Source: Bacteroidales bacterium UBA4912 (GTDB lineage: Bacteria > Bacteroidota > Bacteroidia > Bacteroidales > Dysgonomonadaceae). Taken from it: 64,000 nucleotides of DNA. The notes under the pieces were generated by a model. It saw only the letters and a list, made by a program, of their open reading frames with translations. It was not told where the DNA came from and made no database searches. Positions within the stretch are counted from its first letter, which is position 1. Each line of letters begins with the position of its first letter. This document shows, one piece after another, positions 61,404 to 64,000 of this stretch. The translations under genes and the position numbers were made by a program. Where the stretch lies: positions 582-64,581 of the forward strand of contig DHCC01000073.1 in assembly GCA_002398875.1 (NCBI GenBank), read 5' to 3'.

Positions 61404-62477
61404 CTACTCAAACTTGTAAGCTTTTGACAATAGATAATAATCCATTATTGTCATAGATGCCATTGCTTCTACAATAGGAACGGCACGGGGTAATACACAG
61501 GGATCATGTCTCCCCCTAGCTTTAATGGTTGTATTTTTACCATTAATATCTACAGTCTGTTGCTCCATTAGAATTGTAGATACTGGTTTAAATGAAACTC
61601 GAAAATAAATATCCTGTCCATTAGAGATACCGGCCTGTATTCCACCCGAATAGTTGGTTCTAGTATTTATTGTTCCATTGTAATCATAGAAAGAATCATT
61701 AACTTCGGATCCTCTTTTTGAAACATTAAAGCCCATTCCATATTCGAAACCTTTAACAGCATTAATTCCCAGCATCGATGCACCTAATGCGGAATGAAGT
61801 TTCCCAAAAACTGGTTCTCCAAGTCCTACCGGCACACCTTTAATCACACATGTAATGATACCTCCAATTGTATCACCTTGAGAACGTACCTCTTGTATCA
61901 ATCTTATCATTTGTTCGGCCATTTCAGCATCGGGACAACGTACTATGTTGTCATCAATTTTCGTAAGATCGTACATTCTATAGTCATTTTCCAAACCGAT
62001 ATGTCCTACTTGGGATGTATAAGCTTTTATATCAATATCCAAACTATCAAGATAAAGCTTAGCAATCGCTCCCCCAACTATGCGTGAAATTGTTTCTCGA
62101 GCAGATGAGCGTCCACCTCCTCGGTAATCACGAATTCCATATTTTTGCTGATAAGTAAAATCGGCATGAGATGGCCTGAAAGCATCTTTTATATTATTAT
62201 AATCAGATGATTGCTGGTTTTCATTCTTTACAATAAAACCAATTGGCGCACCTGTTGTCTTTCCCTCAAACACTCCAGAAAGAAACTCAACCTTATCAGA
62301 TTCCACACGGGGAGTAGTAATACGCGACTGCCCCGGCCGTCTCCTATTAAGTTCGTTTTGAATGAATTCCAAATTCAGTTCCAAACCGGGGGGACAACCA
62401 TCTATAACTCCTCCCACTGCAGCACCGTGAGATTCACCAAATGATGTTAGCCTGTATAATGTTCCAAATGTATTCAT
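61404..62477 (-). CDS. aroC: Chorismate synthase AroC
   Basis: AroC makes chorismate from EPSP with reduced FMN in the last shikimate step. The 357-residue protein starts NTFGTLYRLTSFGESHGAAV with the catalytic His and Ser, and carries DYRGGGRSSARETISRIVGG and the C-terminal RHDPCVLPRAVPIVEA. It lies 3 bases after slyD, so translational coupling is likely. Confidence 0.97.
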   Translation of the reverse strand: MNTFGTLYRLTSFGESHGAAVGGVIDGCPPGLELNLEFIQNELNRRRPGQSRITTPRVESDKVEFLSGVFEGKTTGAPIGFIVKNENQQSSDYNNIKDAFRPSHADFTYQQKYGIRDYRGGGRSSARETISRIVGGAIAKLYLDSLDIDIKAYTSQVGHIGLENDYRMYDLTKIDDNIVRCPDAEMAEQMIRLIQEVRSQGDTIGGIITCVIKGVPVGLGEPVFGKLHSALGASMLGINAVKGFEYGMGFNVSKRGSEVNDSFYDYNGTINTRTNYSGGIQAGISNGQDIYFRVSFKPVSTILMEQQTVDINGKNTTIKARGRHDPCVLPRAVPIVEAMASMTIMDYYLLSKAYKFE

Positions 62478-62480
62478 AGA

Positions 62481-63089
62481 TTAGCAATTACACCCACCTG
62501 ATCCACAGCCGTCTCCATTTGAACTACCACAACCGCAGGCTTCACCGTTTTCTTTGCCTGAGCCTTCAGATCCACAATCACATGAACCACAACCACAACC
62601 TCCTCCGGAAAATAGTGCTGCTATCTCTTCAGGTGATGCATCTCTGACACCTAAAACTTTACCTGTGAAATGCATTTTCTCTCCTGCAAGTGGATGATTA
62701 AAATCCATTGTAACTATATCATCACCTATCTCAACAACTGAGCCCATTAGCCTATTACCGGATGAGTCCATCATAGGTACAACATTTCCCTCGAAAAGTA
62801 CTTCATTATCTATCTTGCCTTCAATCTTAAAAATTTTTTTAGGAAGTTCTATAACCTGAGCATCATCATATTCACCGTATGCATCTTCCGGAGTTAGTTG
62901 AAAGTTAAACTCTGCACCTTGTTCAAGCCCTTCGATCTCTCTTTCGAAAGCATCAAGCATCATGTTTGTTCCAAATATAAATTCCATAGGCTGTTCTTCG
63001 GTGGCTTGTTCCATTAATTCTAGATTATCGCCTTCTCCCACATTCAGGTCATAAGAAAGTGTAATATATTTGTTATCTGAAATTCTCAT
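62481..63089 (-). CDS. SlyD-type FKBP peptidyl-prolyl isomerase with Cys-rich tail
   Basis: A 202-residue isomerase and chaperone. FKBP strands are seen in the first 60 residues. The inserted IF chaperone domain covers about 70-130, with TPEDAYGEYDD at its start, and the FKBP core ends near FTGKVLGV. The tail has nine cysteines arranged mostly as CxC or CGC within Gly/Ser-rich sequence, where E. coli SlyD has a His/Cys-rich nickel-binding tail. It is the first gene of the slyD-aroC-DUF1460 group. Confidence 0.92.
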   Translation of the reverse strand: MRISDNKYITLSYDLNVGEGDNLELMEQATEEQPMEFIFGTNMMLDAFEREIEGLEQGAEFNFQLTPEDAYGEYDDAQVIELPKKIFKIEGKIDNEVLFEGNVVPMMDSSGNRLMGSVVEIGDDIVTMDFNHPLAGEKMHFTGKVLGVRDASPEEIAALFSGGGCGCGSCDCGSEGSGKENGEACGCGSSNGDGCGSGGCNC

Positions 63090-63151
63090 TGATTTTTTAT
63101 TTTAAATGATTTATATGTAATTGAATAATAACAATCAAATAGATGTGATGT

Positions 63152-64000
63152 TTACTTATTAACCGCGTTTTTAAGATTTTCTAGAGCTTTTTCAAGTACT
63201 AACCTCGATGTTCCTACATTCAATCTCATAAAACCTTCACCTTCCTGACCAAAAACTGTTCCATCGTTAAGTGCAAGTCCGGCTTCCTCAACAAATAGCT
63301 TAACAAGGTCACGCTGTGATAGCTTCAAAGATCTGCAGTCAAGCCATACCAGAAACGAAGCCTCAGGCAGCATTGCTTTTATTTGTGGAATATTCTTTTT
63401 TAAATAACTGTCTACAAAGTTAACATTACCTTGAACATATTCAAGCATCTGATCAAGCCAATCAACACATTCATCATAAGCGATCCTAGTTGCAGTATAA
63501 GCGAATAGTGTTCCCTCATCCAGACCTCTTGGTCTTATATAACTTAAATATTTGTCTCTTATTTCTTTGTTGGTGATGATTGCGAATGAACTTACTATTC
63601 CGGCAATATTGAAAGTTTTACTCGGTGCCATTAGCGTAATGCAGTTATTCTCTGCTTTAGGAGATACTTTTGCAAAAGGTGTATGTGTAAATCCTGGTAA
63701 TGCCATATCAGAATGAATCTCATCGGAAACAACTATAATATTATTGTCGTAGCAAATTCCTGCAAGTTCTTCAAGTTCTTTCGGTGACCAGACTCTTCCT
63801 GCCGGATTGTGCGGGTTACATAAAATAAGCATCTTGCATTGTTTTTCACTTACAATTTTTCGTAATCCATCGAAATCCATTCTATATTTTCCATTGTACT
63901 CTAAAAGTGGATTATTGACTACATTTCTGCCTAACGAGCTGCTTACTATTCTGAATGGGTGATATACAGGAGGTTGTATTATAATATTATCACCATGTTC
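63152..64000 (-). CDS. MalY/PatB-type PLP aminotransferase or C-S lyase, N-terminus cut off
   Basis: The frame runs off the right edge, giving about 282 residues of the C-terminal part. The internal Met at about 63880 is not the start, because the frame continues upstream through IIIQPPVYHPFR and NPLLEYNGKYRMDFDG. The PLP lysine is in APSKTFNIAG, and VSDEIHSDM and MLCNPHNPAGRVW-like residues (ILCNPHNPAGRVW) are conserved. Enzymes of this type cleave cystathionine or cysteine C-S bonds. The N-terminal segment is outside the window, so exact substrate type cannot be set. Confidence 0.9.
   Translation of the reverse strand, partial: EHGDNIIIQPPVYHPFRIVSSSLGRNVVNNPLLEYNGKYRMDFDGLRKIVSEKQCKMLILCNPHNPAGRVWSPKELEELAGICYDNNIIVVSDEIHSDMALPGFTHTPFAKVSPKAENNCITLMAPSKTFNIAGIVSSFAIITNKEIRDKYLSYIRPRGLDEGTLFAYTATRIAYDECVDWLDQMLEYVQGNVNFVDSYLKKNIPQIKAMLPEASFLVWLDCRSLKLSQRDLVKLFVEEAGLALNDGTVFGQEGEGFMRLNVGTSRLVLEKALENLKNAVNK

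Noticed and set aside
1..64000. CRISPR arrays, tRNA or rRNA genes, prophage or plasmid origin
   Set aside because: No regularly spaced repeats, cloverleaf-like sequences, phage structural genes or replication genes were seen on reading through the window.

Overview
This window is a stretch of chromosome from an AT-rich member of the Bacteroidales. I infer a relative of Dysgonomonadaceae or Porphyromonadaceae (Proteiniphilum, Petrimonas or Dysgonomonas-like) but cannot fix the genus. The main evidence is the recurring Bacteroidetes-type -7 promoter element (TAnnTTTG) in front of genes on both strands. Family content also points there: an UpxY-type NusG paralogue, DUF5606, DUF1460, a carboxynorspermidine synthase, a PyrB/PyrI pair, a dipeptidyl-peptidase III with an HECLGH site, and a GHL10 hydrolase. 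Coding density is high. I see no rRNA, tRNA, insertion sequence, prophage or CRISPR array. Both ends cut through genes: a GH88/105 hydrolase on the left and a MalY/PatB aminotransferase on the right.

Layout. 1-2.4 kb (minus): truncated GH105-like hydrolase, miaA and a TnpR-passenger-family protein. 2.4-8.1 kb (plus): small conserved protein, rpoN, PAP2-like membrane protein, gcvH, purE and DPP III. 8.2-10.8 kb: folC, then a lipoprotein and a DUF937 protein on the minus strand. 11-18.5 kb (plus): a tightly packed series thyA-folA-tandem glycosyltransferase-SpoIID/LytB-AmpG-like transporter-DUF5009 protein-BadF/MurK-like kinase, which reads as nucleotide/folate genes running into a peptidoglycan sugar recovery module. 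18.5-23.6 kb: small protein, GNAT, FabH-like synthase, MscS channel and carboxynorspermidine synthase. 23.7-29.5 kb (plus): pyrB-pyrI-metA, then a GT4/flippase-like/GT4 cassette. 29.5-36.5 kb: lactonase, DUF5606, cdsA, a winged-helix protein, galE, a FemAB-like protein, an apparent small RNA locus, plsC and a small membrane protein. 36.6-44 kb: NfeD-type protease, tricorn-like protease, PQQ-type sugar dehydrogenase and aldo/keto reductase. 44-50 kb (minus): VOC protein, TIGR01777 epimerase, YugP-type peptidase, purA, Fur-family regulator and GHL10. 50-58 kb: orphan UpxY, fRMsr, OmpA lipoprotein, yidC, pyrG, ftsE, DUF4870, TlpA-like and VanZ. 58-64 kb: CtpA-type protease, MgtC, DUF1460 amidase-like, aroC, SlyD and the aminotransferase.

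How the genes work together. Most of the window is housekeeping: nucleotide synthesis (purE, purA, pyrB, pyrI, pyrG, thyA), folate (folC, folA), phospholipid (cdsA, plsC) and envelope proteolysis and folding. The parts most worth a second look are the small intergenic RNA at about 35.1 kb with its own promoter and terminator, the UpxY antiterminator with no polysaccharide operon beside it, the peptidoglycan recovery module with its overlapping tandem glycosyltransferase and signal-less SpoIID protein, the GT4-flippase-GT4 cassette, and several symmetrical operator-like sequences. I found no clear-cut wholly new multi-gene system.
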